Of a stretch of DNA of 7,932 nucleotides, positions 1-6,674 are shown piece after piece. Made by a program: the position numbers and the translations under genes. The DNA comes from JAGQTE01 sp964648005 (GTDB lineage: Bacteria; Actinomycetota; Acidimicrobiia; Acidimicrobiales; Acidimicrobilacustridaceae). The notes beneath the pieces are model-generated. The model saw only the letters and a list, made by a program, of their open reading frames with translations, did not search any database and was not told where the DNA came from. How positions within the stretch are numbered: position 1 is the stretch's first letter; the number at the start of each line of letters is the position of its first letter. The stretch spans positions 1 to 7,932 of the forward strand of contig CAZYKR010000210.1 of the NCBI GenBank assembly GCA_964648005.1, written 5' to 3'.

Positions 1-1
1 A

Positions 2-1819
2 CACGACCGCATCGCCTTCGTCCATCCCGACGACCGCCAGGCCGTGCAGGCGCTGTGGTCCGCCGCCGCCGCCGGACGCCATCCGGAACCGCTGCGCTAC
101 CGGGCGCTGCGTGCCGATGGCACCACGCGCTGGCTCGAAGCCCAGATGATCCCGGTCGTCGACACCGACGGCGAGGTGATCCGCATCATCGAGACCTTCG
201 TCGACGCCGATCATGCCGTCGCCGCCGAGACGGCGCTCACCGTCGACCGCGACCGCGCCATCGAGGAGAGCGAGGTCAAGTCCCGCTTCATCGCCCGCAT
301 CAGCCACGAGCTGCGCACACCGCTCAACGGCATCATCGGCCTCAGCTCGGCACTGCTCGACGACGACGTCACCTCGGCGCAGCGCGCCGGCCTCGACGCC
401 ATCCGGGCATCGGGCGACCGGCTGCTCGAGGTGCTGAGCGACCTCATCGACCTCGCCGAGCTCGACGCCGGCCAGCTCGCGCTGACGATGCAGCCGATGG
501 ACCCGGCCCGGATCGTGGCCGAGGTGGTCGACGACCACCGCACGGAGGCCGCCGCCAAGGGGTTGCTGCTGCACCTCCTGCTCGCCGTCGACCTGACCGA
601 CGACCGGCGCGTCATGGGCGACGAGCATCGATGGCGCCAGGTGGTCGATCACCTGGTGCGCAACGCCGTGCAGTACACCGCCACCGGCCAGATCCGCGTC
701 GTGCTGCGAGCGACCGATGGAACCGCCGACGCCACGATGCACCTCGAGGTGGCCGACACCGGTGTGGGCATCGACGCCGCTGACCGCGAGCGGATCTTCG
801 ATCCGTTCAGCTCGGCGCTGGCCGGCGAGCCGCACGACCGCACGCGCCCCGGCGTCGGCCTGGCCGTGTGCCGGGGCCTGGTGCATCGCATGGGCGGGCA
901 GCTCACCGTGGACGACGCGCCCGGCGGCGGCACCCGGTTCCGCTGCACGGTCCCGCTGGCCTACGCCGATGCGGAGGCGCCAGGCGGTAGGTCGACCACG
1001 ACGCCGGCCAGGGCCGCCGCCGCCACGGCGGTCGCACGCGACCGTTCGGCGCCCGAGGGCGACGACGTGGCACCCGGCCGGCCGCTGCTGTTGCTCGCCG
1101 AAGACGACGAGATCAACCGTACCGTGGCGTGCGCCATCCTCGATCGACTCGGTTTCGACGTGGACGTCGCCGTCGACGGCAGCGAGGCGGTAGGACGAGC
1201 CGGCGCCCGGCCGTACGCCGCCCTCCTCCTCGACGGCCAGATGCCCGAGCTGAGCGGGTTGGACGTGGCCCGCGCAGTGCGCACCGGCGACGGGCCGAAC
1301 CGCAGCGCGCCGATCCTCGCCCTCACGGCAGCCGCCATGAGCGGGGAGCGCGAGCGGTTCCTGGCGGCGTCGATGGACGGCTTCCTGGCCAAGCCCTTCA
1401 CCATGGTGCAGCTCGCCGAGGCGCTGAGCGCGCTCGGGCTGCCCGTGCGCCGGCCGGATGTGGCGGCTGCTGCCGCGGTCGCCCCGGTGCTCGACGAGGA
1501 GCGCGTCGACGAGCTGCGTGCCCTCGTCGGCGCCGATGGCCAAGCGCTCTTCGACGAGCTGCGCGCCGTGTTCGACGCCACGACGCCCGCGCTGCGCGCC
1601 AAGGTTGCCCAGGCGCTCGCCGACGACGACCACGCCGGCGCGGGACGCGCCGCACAGGAGCTGGCGTCGTCGTGCGCCGCTATCGGCGCCGTGCGCGCCG
1701 CCGCCGTGGCGTTGCGCGTCGCGCAAGCCTGTGAGGCGGGAGACGCGGCCCGGGCGACCCGCCTTCTCGGCGAGCTCGCCGATCGCCTCGACGAGGCGGC
1801 CGCCGCGCTCGACGACTGA
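2..1819 (+). CDS. Hybrid sensor histidine kinase (PAS-HisKA-HATPase-REC-HPt-like), 5' end missing
   Basis: This membrane or cytoplasmic signalling kinase enters from outside the window; the frame is open from base 2 and 605 codons are visible. The first ~70 residues are the end of a PAS_3-type sensor fold (VHPDDR near the start, then a YRALRADGTTRWLE stretch). HisKA follows with the H-box SHELRTPLNGI; the autophosphorylated His is at 305-307. The HATPase has an N-box Asn at 662-664, G1 DTGVG from 755 and G2 GVGLAV from 851. A receiver follows, with acidic residues EDDE at 1100-1111, phospho-acceptor Asp in LLLDGQMPELSG at 1232-1234, LALTA, and Lys at 1391-1393. The last ~110 residues look like an HPt domain, but AAQELASSCAAIGA has Gln (1655-1657) where HPt proteins have the phosphorylated His. 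The relay probably ends at the receiver, or passes to a separate HPt or regulator. An internal GTG at 44 is unlikely to be the start because PAS sequence continues upstream of it. The signal sensed is unknown. Confidence 0.93.
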   Translation, partial: HDRIAFVHPDDRQAVQALWSAAAAGRHPEPLRYRALRADGTTRWLEAQMIPVVDTDGEVIRIIETFVDADHAVAAETALTVDRDRAIEESEVKSRFIARISHELRTPLNGIIGLSSALLDDDVTSAQRAGLDAIRASGDRLLEVLSDLIDLAELDAGQLALTMQPMDPARIVAEVVDDHRTEAAAKGLLLHLLLAVDLTDDRRVMGDEHRWRQVVDHLVRNAVQYTATGQIRVVLRATDGTADATMHLEVADTGVGIDAADRERIFDPFSSALAGEPHDRTRPGVGLAVCRGLVHRMGGQLTVDDAPGGGTRFRCTVPLAYADAEAPGGRSTTTPARAAAATAVARDRSAPEGDDVAPGRPLLLLAEDDEINRTVACAILDRLGFDVDVAVDGSEAVGRAGARPYAALLLDGQMPELSGLDVARAVRTGDGPNRSAPILALTAAAMSGERERFLAASMDGFLAKPFTMVQLAEALSALGLPVRRPDVAAAAAVAPVLDEERVDELRALVGADGQALFDELRAVFDATTPALRAKVAQALADDDHAGAGRAAQELASSCAAIGAVRAAAVALRVAQACEAGDAARATRLLGELADRLDEAAAALDD

Positions 1820-1901
1820 GATCGTCCGGCGTGCCGGCACAGACGCCGCACCCAGCGGTCGCCAAGCCGAGACGTCGCCAGGTCGATGGGTTCGGCCGTC
1901 T

Positions 1902-1939
1902 CCGAGCGGTACGACCGTCGCCGAGCGGTACGACCGTTG
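1902..1939. repeat. Two tandem 19-nt repeats in the kinase-phosphatase spacer
   Basis: CCGAGCGGTACGACCGTCG (1902-1920) is followed directly by CCGAGCGGTACGACCGTTG (1921-1939), differing at one base. Each unit contains the small inverted repeat CGGT-ACG-ACCG. A degenerate third unit may begin at about 1940 (TCGGGCGGTCG). The whole 1820-2103 spacer is otherwise without a supportable gene. It carries CGACCG at 1912, 1931, 1975 and 2065 and its complement CGGTCG at 1945 and 1960; the 1960 and 1975 copies form a 6-bp inverted repeat around 9 nt. This could be a protein-binding array upstream of the phosphatase promoter or a decayed repeat. The function is inferred only. Confidence 0.7.
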
Positions 1940-2090
1940 TCGGGCGGTCGCGGACGGAACGGTCGCACAGAGAACGACCGAGCAGGTCGCGTGCGAGATC
2001 GACGAGATCTGCACACTCGATGGCGGGCGACGGCCCTCCGCCGCCACCTCGCCGCCAGTTGATCCGACCGTGCACCGCCGGTAGCTCCGC

Positions 2091-2103
2091 TAGCGTCGCT
2101 GCG
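2091..2103 (+). promoter_or_regulatory. Putative -10 box for a leaderless phosphatase transcript
   Basis: TAGCGT at 2091-2096 fits the actinobacterial TAnnnT -10 pattern. It lies 7 nt before the GTG at 2104, so transcription would start at or next to the start codon. No Shine-Dalgarno sequence precedes this GTG, which fits leaderless initiation. No convincing -35 is seen; TTGATC at 2059 is too far upstream. The same hexamer sits 8 nt before the ATG of the enoyl-CoA hydratase gene, which supports both readings. Confidence 0.5.
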
Positions 2104-2664
2104 GTGCCGACTCGACGAGGTGACGCTCCCTTCGACGGCCGACACGACACCGGCGACCGGCCCGATGACGAGCCGATCCGGCTGCTGTTCGTCTGCCTCG
2201 GCAACATCTGCCGCTCCCCGACGGCCGAAGCGGTGATGGGACACCTCGTCGACGACGCCGGGCTGGCGGCGCGCATCGAGGTCGACAGCGCCGGGACGTC
2301 CGGCTGGCACGTCGGCGACCCGCCCGATGAACGCGCCACCGCCGAGGCAGCGCGCCGGGGTGTGGACATGCGGTCGCGCGGCCGCGCCTTCCACCCCGGC
2401 GACTACGAGCGCTACGACCTGATCCTGGCCATGGACCGCACGAACCTCGCCGACCTGCGCGACGTGGCCCCCGACGGCCATGTGCGCGACCGGGCAGTGC
2501 TGCTGCGCAGCTTCGACCCCGCTGTCCCCGACGGTCACTCGGCGGAGGTCCCCGACCCCTACTACGGCGGACCGGACGGCTTCGCCGACGTGTACGACCT
2601 CATCCACGACGCGTGCGCCGGGCTGCTCGAGCACCTCGTCATCACGCACGATCTCGAGCGCTGA
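2104..2664 (+). CDS. Low-molecular-weight protein tyrosine phosphatase
   Basis: This cytoplasmic cysteine phosphatase removes phosphate from protein tyrosine. It has 186 residues, against about 150-165 for typical family members; the excess is a ~20-residue polar N-terminal tail before the first beta strand. The P-loop CX5R reads LLFVCLGNICRSPTAEAV, with nucleophile Cys31 (2194-2196) and Arg37 (2212-2214). The general acid is Asp151 (2554-2556) in VPDPYYGG. The DSAGTSGWHVGDPPDERA segment is also typical. Ile rather than Thr inside the P-loop (CLGNIC) favours tyrosine over arginine phosphatase activity, since protein-arginine phosphatases of the YwlE type carry Thr there. The frame is open back to 1831, but that part is low-complexity. 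GTG 2104 is chosen because it follows a -10 box and lies closest to the conserved fold. Bacterial relatives often act in polysaccharide export or stress signalling; nothing adjacent fixes its substrate. Confidence 0.92.
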   Translation: MPTRRGDAPFDGRHDTGDRPDDEPIRLLFVCLGNICRSPTAEAVMGHLVDDAGLAARIEVDSAGTSGWHVGDPPDERATAEAARRGVDMRSRGRAFHPGDYERYDLILAMDRTNLADLRDVAPDGHVRDRAVLLRSFDPAVPDGHSAEVPDPYYGGPDGFADVYDLIHDACAGLLEHLVITHDLER

Positions 2665-2754
2665 CGGGCCGGCCGGGACGCCGCACGGCTGGCGGGCGCC
2701 GTTGCCGGCGCGCTCGGCGTCGACGCCGTCACGCCTCGACACGAGACCGCCAAT

Positions 2755-2773
2755 ACCTGACGGACCGTCAGGT
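2755..2773. promoter_or_regulatory. 19-nt palindromic operator upstream of the F420 oxidoreductase gene
   Basis: ACCTGACGGACCGTCAGGT is a perfect palindrome around a single central A, with 9-bp arms. It covers the presumed -35 region, so a bound dimer would block RNA polymerase. Size and symmetry suit a TetR-family repressor, though the protein is not in the window. The inner TGACGnnnCGTCA core recurs at 6646-6658 before the enoyl-CoA hydratase gene. The binding protein is inferred; the symmetry is seen directly. Confidence 0.65.
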
Positions 2774-2783
2774 CCGCTACCGT
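2757..2783 (+). promoter_or_regulatory. Putative promoter of the F420 oxidoreductase gene
   Basis: CTGACG (2757-2762) can serve as -35 and TACCGT (2778-2783) as a TAnnnT-type -10, with a short 15-nt spacer. Transcription would begin near 2790 and leave a leader of about 70 nt. The -35 lies inside the palindromic operator. The rest of the 2665-2860 spacer shows only GC-rich short palindromes expected from the base composition. Confidence 0.45.
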
Positions 2784-2828
2784 GACCGCCGGCGCAGGGC
2801 TGGCCCGCCACGGCCGGCACAACGGGGA

Positions 2829-2854
2829 CGGGGCAACGGCCCCGCGCAAAGGAG
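2829..2854 (+). promoter_or_regulatory. Leader hairpin and ribosome binding site before the F420 oxidoreductase
   Basis: CGGGGC (2829-2834) can pair with GCCCCG (2839-2844) around an AACG loop, giving a 6-bp all-GC stem. It ends 3 nt before AAAGGAG (2848-2854), a strong Shine-Dalgarno sequence 6 nt from the ATG at 2861. The ribosome binding site fixes the start codon. The hairpin may simply shape the leader; nothing shows that it is a switch. Confidence 0.55.
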
Positions 2855-2860
2855 CGACCG

Positions 2861-3874
2861 ATGAAGCTCGGCCTGATGTGGGGGTACTGGGGACAGCTGC
2901 CGCCGCCGGACGTGATCAGCGTGACCCAGGAGGCCGAACGGCTGGGGTTCGACTCGGTGTGGACCGCCGAGGCGTGGGGGTCGGACGCCTTCACGCCGCT
3001 CGGGTGGATCGCCGGGCACACGTCGACCATCAAGCTCGGCACGTCGGTGGTGCAGCTCGCCGCCCGCACCCCGACGGCCACCGCCATGGCCGCCATCACC
3101 CTCGACCACATCTCGAACGGCCGGTTCCAGCTGGGCCTCGGGGTGAGCGGCCCGCAGGTGGTCGAGGGCTGGTACGGCCAGCCGTCGAACCGCCCGCTGG
3201 CCCGCACTCGCGAGTACGTCGAGATCATCCGGCGCGTGCTCGCCCGCCAGGAGCCGCTCGACTTCGACGGCGAGTTCTACCAGCACCCCTACCGCGGCCC
3301 GGGCAGCGTCGGGTTGGGCAAGCCGCTCAAGGCCATCACCCACCCGCTTCGCCGCGACCTGCCCATCTACCTCGGCGCCGAGGGCCCCAAGAACGTGGCG
3401 CAGACCGCCGAGATCGCCGACGGCTGGCTGCCGCTCTACTACTCGCCGTACCACCAGGACGTGTACGCCGGTTCGCTCGCCGGCGCCAAGGACGGCTTCG
3501 ACATCGTCGCCGGCGTCCAGGTCAACATCACCGACACCGTCGAGGAAGGTCTGGCGCCGGTCAAGATGATGCTCGCCTTCTACATCGGCGGCATGGGTGC
3601 CAAGGGCCAGAACTACCACACCAAGCTCATGGGCCGGTTCGGCTTCGAGGAGCAGGCGATCGCCATCCAGGACGCCTTCTTCGAGGGCCGTCGCGACGAG
3701 GCCATCGCCATGGTGCCCGACGAGTTCGCCGACGCCATCTCGTTGGTCGGCCCGCCCGAGCGCATCCGCGACCGCCTCGCCGCCTGGGACGAGAGCCCGG
3801 TGTCGACGCTGCTCGTCTACGCCACCGGCGACACCGCCAAGCTGCGCCAGATGGCCGAGCTGGTCCTGGGCTGA
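2861..3874 (+). CDS. LLM-class F420-dependent oxidoreductase, Rv3520c-like
   Basis: This is a 337-residue cytoplasmic flavin/deazaflavin oxidoreductase of the luciferase-like (bacterial luciferase TIM-barrel) superfamily, predicted to use coenzyme F420. Diagnostic stretches are MKLGLMWGYWG at the N-terminus, AERLGFDSVWTAEAWGSDAF, KLGTSVVQLAARTPTATAMA, LDHISNGRFQLGLGVSGPQV, PLARTREYVEIIR and PIYLGAEGPKNVAQTAEIADGWLP. These match, from memory, the TIGR03559 group around M. tuberculosis Rv3520c, and the length agrees. In mycobacteria that gene lies within the sterol-degradation region, though its reaction is not well defined. The start is the ATG with an AAAGGAG site 6 nt upstream. A palindromic operator and promoter precede it, implying repressor control. 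The next gene begins 90 nt downstream with its own ribosome binding site and may be read through. Class assignment is strong; cofactor choice and substrate are inferred. Confidence 0.92.
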   Translation: MKLGLMWGYWGQLPPPDVISVTQEAERLGFDSVWTAEAWGSDAFTPLGWIAGHTSTIKLGTSVVQLAARTPTATAMAAITLDHISNGRFQLGLGVSGPQVVEGWYGQPSNRPLARTREYVEIIRRVLARQEPLDFDGEFYQHPYRGPGSVGLGKPLKAITHPLRRDLPIYLGAEGPKNVAQTAEIADGWLPLYYSPYHQDVYAGSLAGAKDGFDIVAGVQVNITDTVEEGLAPVKMMLAFYIGGMGAKGQNYHTKLMGRFGFEEQAIAIQDAFFEGRRDEAIAMVPDEFADAISLVGPPERIRDRLAAWDESPVSTLLVYATGDTAKLRQMAELVLG

Positions 3875-3910
3875 CCCACGCAGGGTCGCTGCGCTTGGCA
3901 GAATGGCCAA
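3873..3910 (+). terminator. Weak hairpins after the F420 oxidoreductase gene
   Basis: GACCC (3873-3877) can pair with GGGTC (3883-3887), overlapping the stop codon. A second inverted repeat, TTGGC (3895-3899) with GCCAA (3906-3910), follows. Neither is followed by a T-rich tract, so a classical intrinsic terminator is not supported. They could be attenuating structures or, for the second, a small operator before the hydrolase gene. Confidence 0.2.
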
Positions 3911-3963
3911 CGCTGTGGCGTGAGCGGTTCGCACCACGGATCCGGGGGACGAGGAGGCAGCCC

Positions 3964-5562
3964 GTGCGGCGAGGAACAGGTCGGGAACGGACGCGTCGAG
4001 GCGCGCGCCTCGTAGCAGCGGCAGCGTTGGTGACCAGCGTCGGACTGCTCGGAGCAGCGTGCGGCGAGGAGAAGCCGCCCAACCTGGCGACGCCGACGTT
4101 CGGCGGATCGACCACCACCAAGCCGCCCAAGCCCTACATCGCCAAGTACGCCACCCAGGGCGCCTGCACCGTGCGTGGCATCGACGACCCGGCGCTGCAG
4201 AACGAGGTCGAGTGCGGCACGCTGACCGTGCCCGAGGATCGTCAGAACCCGCTCGAGAAGAACGTCGAACTCCAGGTCGTCGTCATCAAGTCGACCAACC
4301 CCGACAAGAAGCCTGACCCGGTGATGTACCTCGAGGGCGGCCCCGGCGGCTCCGCCCTCGCCACGCTCGAGCTGTGGGCCATCCCGCCGTCGCCGTTCCT
4401 GGCCGACCGCGACATCGTGATCATGGACCAGCGCGGCACCGGCTACTCGTCGCCGCGGTTCAACTGCAACTACGAGCTGACGACGATCGGCGAGGACCGG
4501 GTCACCCTCAACGCCGGCGAGTACCTCGCCGAGCAGGTCAACGCCGTCAAGGAATGCTTCTCGCGCCTCGACGCCGCCCATGGCCTGGAGAACTTCTCGA
4601 CCATCGACGCCGCCGCCGACATCGAGGACCTGCGCAAGCAGCTGGGCTACCCCCAGCTCAACGTCTTCGGCGTCTCCTACGGCACCCGCCTGGCGTTGCA
4701 GTACATGAACGACTACCCGGCGAGCGTGCGCAGCGCCGTGCTCGACTCGAACTACCCGTTCGAGCCGCACCTGGTCGACCAGGGACCCGCCAACGCCTGG
4801 CGCGCCCTCAAGGCCGTCTTCGACTCGTGCGCCTCCATCCCCAGCTGCGACAGCAAGTACCCCGACCTGCAGGGCGCGCTGACTCAGGTGATCGAGCAGC
4901 TCGACGCCGAGCCGATCACGTTCCTGACCCAGAAGCTCAACAACGACGTCGTCGAGTACCAGTTCACCGGTCAGGACTACGTCGACCAGCTGTTCTCCTA
5001 CCTCTACGACAGCGGCGCCGCCTCGGCGATCCCGGAGGCGCTCACGGTGTCCAAGACCGACCCCGAGGCGGGCCTCCTGATCCTGCAGAACGCCGTGGGG
5101 TTGTCGATCAACGCCACCGACGACGTCGAACGCCGGCCGTCGTTCTCGAACGGGCTCTTCTACCTGCTCGACTGCACCGAGGAGGTGCCGTTCGACGACA
5201 AGGCGACGATGGACGCGCTCTCGGCCGACATCCCCGAGCCGATGCGCACCAAGTTCGTCACCGACCGGGCGACGATCTTCGACATCTGCTCGGCCTGGAA
5301 CCTCCCGTCCCGCGAGTTGGCGAAGACGTCGGTCGAGATCCCGTCGCTCGTGCTGGCCGGCACGTTCGACCCCATCACCCCGCCGGCGTGGAGCCAGCTG
5401 ACGGCGTCGCGCCTGCCGAAGTCCACCTACGTCGAGGTCGAGGGCTCCGGACACGGTGTGTTCTTCTCCGGCGACTGCGCCCGCGACCTGGTCGTGGCGT
5501 TCGTCAACGACCCGGCCTCGGCCGCCGGCAAGACCTGCCCGCCGGTCACCAACCTCGGCTGA
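3964..5562 (+). CDS. Secreted alpha/beta hydrolase, S33 peptidase (tripeptidyl aminopeptidase-like), probable lipoprotein
   Basis: This 532-residue exported serine hydrolase is predicted to release residues from peptide N-termini at the cell surface. The N-terminus is Arg-rich, then hydrophobic, ending LLGAAC with Cys33 (4060-4062) as the likely lipid anchor. The lipobox is loose (Gly at -3). A Pro/Thr-rich linker follows. LEGGPGGSA is the oxyanion-hole motif of the family (usually HGGPG). The nucleophile is Ser238 (4675-4677) in GVSYGTRLAL, the acid Asp469 (5368-5370) in AGTFDPITPP, and the base His497 (5452-5454) in GSGHGVFF. The C-terminal third matches the TAP-like domain. Ten cysteines besides the anchor suggest disulfides and fit an extracytoplasmic site. 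GTG 3964 is chosen over the open upstream frame because GAGGAGG (3951-3957) lies 6 nt before it and the signal peptide begins there. The stop is 4 nt before the next gene. Substrate is unknown; an esterase is the main alternative. Confidence 0.9.
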   Translation: MRRGTGRERTRRGARLVAAAALVTSVGLLGAACGEEKPPNLATPTFGGSTTTKPPKPYIAKYATQGACTVRGIDDPALQNEVECGTLTVPEDRQNPLEKNVELQVVVIKSTNPDKKPDPVMYLEGGPGGSALATLELWAIPPSPFLADRDIVIMDQRGTGYSSPRFNCNYELTTIGEDRVTLNAGEYLAEQVNAVKECFSRLDAAHGLENFSTIDAAADIEDLRKQLGYPQLNVFGVSYGTRLALQYMNDYPASVRSAVLDSNYPFEPHLVDQGPANAWRALKAVFDSCASIPSCDSKYPDLQGALTQVIEQLDAEPITFLTQKLNNDVVEYQFTGQDYVDQLFSYLYDSGAASAIPEALTVSKTDPEAGLLILQNAVGLSINATDDVERRPSFSNGLFYLLDCTEEVPFDDKATMDALSADIPEPMRTKFVTDRATIFDICSAWNLPSRELAKTSVEIPSLVLAGTFDPITPPAWSQLTASRLPKSTYVEVEGSGHGVFFSGDCARDLVVAFVNDPASAAGKTCPPVTNLG

Positions 5563-5566
5563 GCAC

Positions 5567-6610
5567 GTGCGCGTCTCGATCGTCGGCGCCGGTGGCGACA
5601 TCGGTCGCCAGATCGCCGTCACGCTCATCGAGGAGCGTGCCGTGCCGCGCAGCGGCGCCATCCAACTCGTGGCCCGCGCCGGCGGCCCGTCCGAGGTGTT
5701 CGTGCGCGGGCTGACCATCGACCTCAAGGACGCCGAGGCGGAGCACCTGCCGACGCTCGACTGGGTCAGCGACCCCGATGCCGTCGACGGCGACGTCGTG
5801 ATCTTCGCCGCCGGCCGCACGGTGTCGACCGACCCCAACGCCGTCACGCCTCGCGACGAGCTCGCCGCCGAGAACGTGGCGCTGTTCGAGGCGTGGGCCG
5901 AGCAGCTCGGCCGACGCTTCAACGGGCAAGAGTTCGTGCTGGTCGTGTCGAACCCCGTCGAGCTGGCCGTGCGCAGCTTCGCCCGACGCCACGACCCGGC
6001 CCGCGTGATCGGCATGGGCGCGCACCTGGACACCATGCGGTTCCGGCGCGAGCTGGCACGCGACCTCGGGCTGCGACGCGAGCAGGTGCAGGGTTTCGTG
6101 CTGGGCGAGCACGGCGCCGGGCAGGTGCCGTGCTGGAGCACGGTGTCGTCGTGGGCGGACCGGCGCCGCGGCGAGGCCGAGCCGGCGTTGGCGCTGCGCC
6201 GCCACGACGCTCCGTCGATCGGCGAGTCGTTCGACGCCCTGCGCCGGCTGATGGCGGCCGCCGACTACGACGGCGCGTACGCGTTGCTCGAGGCCCTGCC
6301 GCCCGACGTCCGGGCGGCGGTGAAGCCCTTCTACGCCCACCTCACAGGAGCCAAGACGCCGCTCGGCACGGCGCAGGCCGTGGCGAACCTGGTGCGGACG
6401 ATCGGCGACGGCACGATGGCGTTCACGGCGGCGCAGGTCGAGGTCGAACGCCGCTTCTGCGATCTCGACGCCGTCACCGGCGTGCCGGTGCGGCTGTCGA
6501 ACCAGGGCGCCGTCGTCGAGCAGCTCGACCTGTGGGACGACGAGGTCGCCGCCGTGCAGCAGACGGCGGCCGCCTTCGAGGACCTCGCCCGCTCGGTCGG
6601 CCTCGGCTGA
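5567..6610 (+). CDS. Lactate/malate dehydrogenase-family protein with atypical cofactor site
   Basis: This 347-residue protein has the two-domain fold of NAD(P)-dependent 2-hydroxyacid dehydrogenases. The Rossmann loop GAGGDIG is at residues 7-13. SNPVE (Asn129) replaces the usual SNPVD. LDTMR holds Asp155 (6029-6031) and Arg158, and GEHG holds catalytic His182 (6110-6112). Arg96 in TPRDEL (5852-5854) aligns with the substrate-binding Arg of malate dehydrogenases. The C-terminal domain ends with VTGVPVRLSNQGAVVEQLDL. The end of the second beta strand reads LVAR instead of LVD, so the acidic residue that normally binds the NAD ribose is missing. About 20-30 extra residues lie between His182 and the last domain, making it longer than usual malate dehydrogenases (about 310-330). 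GTG 5567 places GxGxxG at the N-terminus; the frame is open further upstream, but that lies inside the previous gene. No clear Shine-Dalgarno is visible, so translation is probably coupled to the hydrolase. Family is firm; substrate and cofactor are open. Confidence 0.87.
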   Translation: MRVSIVGAGGDIGRQIAVTLIEERAVPRSGAIQLVARAGGPSEVFVRGLTIDLKDAEAEHLPTLDWVSDPDAVDGDVVIFAAGRTVSTDPNAVTPRDELAAENVALFEAWAEQLGRRFNGQEFVLVVSNPVELAVRSFARRHDPARVIGMGAHLDTMRFRRELARDLGLRREQVQGFVLGEHGAGQVPCWSTVSSWADRRRGEAEPALALRRHDAPSIGESFDALRRLMAAADYDGAYALLEALPPDVRAAVKPFYAHLTGAKTPLGTAQAVANLVRTIGDGTMAFTAAQVEVERRFCDLDAVTGVPVRLSNQGAVVEQLDLWDDEVAAVQQTAAAFEDLARSVGLG

Positions 6611-6618
6611 ACCGGCCG

Positions 6619-6636
6619 GGCCGCTCCCGAGCGGTC
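6619..6636 (+). terminator. Short GC hairpin after the dehydrogenase gene
   Basis: GGCCGCT (6619-6625) can pair with AGCGGTC (6629-6635/6636) around CCCG, using one G-U pair. It begins 8 nt after the stop codon and precedes the next promoter, where a terminator would be expected. There is no T tract, so termination is only a possibility. Confidence 0.3.
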
Positions 6637-6644
6637 GAGGGAAT

Positions 6645-6674
6645 CTGACGGGTCGTCACATCCTCCTCTAGCGT
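6645..6674 (+). promoter_or_regulatory. Promoter of the enoyl-CoA hydratase gene with overlapping palindrome
   Basis: TAGCGT at 6669-6674 is a TAnnnT-type -10 box ending 8 nt before the ATG at 6683, suggesting a leaderless or near-leaderless transcript; no Shine-Dalgarno is present. CTGACG at 6645-6650 serves as -35 with an 18-nt spacer. The palindrome TGACG-GGT-CGTCA (6646-6658, 5-bp arms) overlaps the -35, as in the F420 oxidoreductase promoter, and shares its core. Repressor control by the same protein is inferred. Confidence 0.6.

Noticed and set aside
1831..1840. GTGCCGGCAC palindrome just after the kinase stop, as a terminator
   Set aside because: It has no loop, is only 10 nt long and has no T tract, so it cannot act as a hairpin terminator.
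1831..2103. N-terminal extension of the phosphatase frame
   Set aside because: It is low-complexity Arg/Ser/Pro sequence lying across the tandem repeats. The phosphatase fold begins just after GTG 2104, which follows a -10 box.
2715..2728. Perfect 14-bp palindrome CGGCGTCGACGCCG
   Set aside because: About one such palindrome is expected by chance in a window this size and GC-rich. It has no loop and no clear position relative to a promoter.
961..3228. 755-codon open frame on the minus strand
   Set aside because: It lies antisense to the kinase C-terminus, the phosphatase and the start of the F420 oxidoreductase. Its translation is Ser/Arg/Ala-rich low complexity without domains, typical of a GC-rich shadow frame.
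2782..3963. Upstream extension of the hydrolase frame
   Set aside because: It overlaps the whole F420 oxidoreductase gene in another frame and is Arg/Gly/His-rich. The signal peptide and ribosome binding site mark GTG 3964 as the start.
5456..5566. ATG start for the dehydrogenase inside the hydrolase gene
   Set aside because: It would add 37 Pro/Arg/Ser-rich residues before a Rossmann strand that normally begins at the N-terminus.
3817..6141. 774-codon open frame on the minus strand
   Set aside because: It is antisense to the hydrolase and half of the dehydrogenase, both of which have complete catalytic motifs. The antisense product shows no recognisable fold.
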